NCBI RefSeq assembly: GCF_001983105.1
Contig: NZ_MOMC01000005.1
Span: 134,053 to 140,469 of the forward strand
Reading direction: 5' to 3'
DNA length: 6,417 nt
Source of the DNA: Pseudofrankia asymbiotica
GTDB taxonomy: Bacteria; Actinomycetota; Actinomycetes; Frankiales; Frankiaceae
The stretch's first letter is position 1, and each line of letters opens with the position of its first letter. Below the pieces are notes generated by a model that saw only the letters and a program-made list of their open reading frames with translations, ran no database searches and was not told the DNA's origin. This document shows, one piece after another, positions 5,902 through 6,417 of this stretch. A program made the translations under genes and the position numbers.

Positions 5902-6189
5902 TCACACGCCGTCGGAAACGGGCCGGGGCGGGCGGTGCCAGCGATTCGCCGGGTCGGCGGGTCGGCGAGTCGCGGGCAGCCGGCCGGCGGCGAGCCGATG
6001 CGCGCCATGCCGGGACAGCTCGGGAGCGTCGTCGGCGGCACTGATGCTCAGCAGATCCTTGTCGTTGGCGGCGGCGATCACCTCGGCTGCCCACCGCAGC
6101 TGGTCGCGCACCTGGCCTCCCGTCGGATCGACGCCGCGTCGCCGCGGACCACCGGATCTGGCTCGTTGTTCAATCCTGTCTACGAACAT
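5902..6189 (-). CDS. Possible small hypothetical protein (weak)
   Basis: The full frame from ATG 6189 is 95 residues. An internal GTG at 6111 is better supplied, with GGGAGG 4 bases upstream, and would give 69 residues starting VRDQLRWAAEVIAAANDKDLL. That first part has a believable amphipathic composition and GC-rich third positions. The last 30 residues are Arg/Pro-rich and look non-coding. No family is recognised. It would converge on the monooxygenase gene from the right, leaving 33 bases between the two stops. It could be a real small gene, a decayed gene end, or chance. Confidence 0.22.
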   Translation of the reverse strand: MFVDRIEQRARSGGPRRRGVDPTGGQVRDQLRWAAEVIAAANDKDLLSISAADDAPELSRHGAHRLAAGRLPATRRPADPANRWHRPPRPVSDGV

Positions 6190-6215
6190 CTACGACACTG
6201 TAAATCTCGTCTACG
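6179..6215. promoter_or_regulatory. Three phased TCTACG direct repeats, candidate operator
   Basis: TCTACG occurs at 6179-6184, 6189-6194 and 6210-6215, with starts 10 and 21 bases apart, about one and two helical turns. A related GGCTAC follows at 6225-6230. The repeats lie in the AT-richest patch of the window (about 6165-6240), which also contains CACTGTAAATC. Same-face direct repeats in a gene-free AT-rich stretch look like a regulator binding site. The controlled gene could be the small minus-strand ORF or one starting near the right edge. Confidence 0.4.
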
Positions 6216-6230
6216 TGTTCAGTCGGCTAC

Positions 6231-6417
6231 ATCATGTTGTCCTTCCATGGCTCTTGGTGACGACTCGATGCCTTTCGGTGGTCATCGACGCCATGCGGGC
6301 ACCCGCCGAGAGCCCGCCGAGGGTGGCGGGCGGCCCTCCGCCGGGCCGGCCGGGCGCAACACGGGCCCGCCGCGACGGCGGACGGCTCAGGCCCGCCGCC
6401 AGCCCGGCGAGTGGCTG
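6231..6417 (+). other. Right-edge stretch without a confident gene
   Basis: A plus-strand frame from ATG 6247 (or ATG 6268, with GGTGA 7 bases upstream) stays open to the edge and reads MALGDDSMPFGGHRRHAGTR and onward, rich in Arg, Pro and Gly. The other two plus frames are also largely open and GC-rich at third positions, so coding cannot be decided. A GCCCGCC/GGCGGGC hairpin (6312-6331, 7-bp stem, 6-base loop) and a CCCGCCGAG direct repeat (6302-6310, 6313-6321) lie here. Confidence 0.3.

Noticed and set aside
1..6417. tRNA, rRNA, insertion sequence or attachment site
   Set aside because: I found no tRNA-like cloverleaf, no transposase or integrase motif, and no flanking terminal repeats that would define an element.

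Overview
The window is very GC-rich. Its codons strongly prefer G or C at the third position, and its proteins are rich in Ala, Gly, Arg and Pro with low-complexity linkers. This points to a filamentous actinobacterium. A Frankia-type genome (Frankia, Parafrankia or Pseudofrankia) is my best guess, but that is inference from style, not from a marker gene.

Layout. (1) 1-1886, plus strand: the C-terminal part of a glycoside hydrolase family 3 beta-glucosidase, cut off by the left edge. It keeps the end of the catalytic barrel, the second GH3 domain with a PA14-like insert, and the fibronectin-III-like tail. (2) 1887-2210: a spacer with a 9-bp tandem repeat, a 14-bp perfect palindrome and a possible 17-codon leader reading frame whose stop overlaps the next start. 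(3) About 2211-3440, plus: an RsbW-like (HATPase_c_2) regulatory ATPase joined by a disordered linker to a helical C-terminal domain that I cannot name. The linker DNA holds a 64-bp near-perfect palindrome. (4) 3441-3954: a non-coding spacer that opens with an array of 13-bp repeats. One pair of repeats folds into a terminator-like hairpin. (5) 3955-5868, plus: an EthA-type Baeyer-Villiger monooxygenase, swollen to 637 residues by two low-complexity insertions and a C-terminal tail. (6) 5869-6417: no confident gene. It holds a weak minus-strand small ORF, an AT-richer segment with three phased TCTACG repeats, and a frame that is open to the right edge.

The three real genes all read rightwards, but long spacers separate them and they share no obvious pathway: sugar hydrolysis, a switch protein of the anti-sigma type, and an oxidative flavoenzyme. 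I do not see a coherent new multi-gene system. The most unusual signals are structural: the long palindrome inside a reading frame, the 13-bp array that starts on the ATPase stop codon, and the phased hexamers at the right end.
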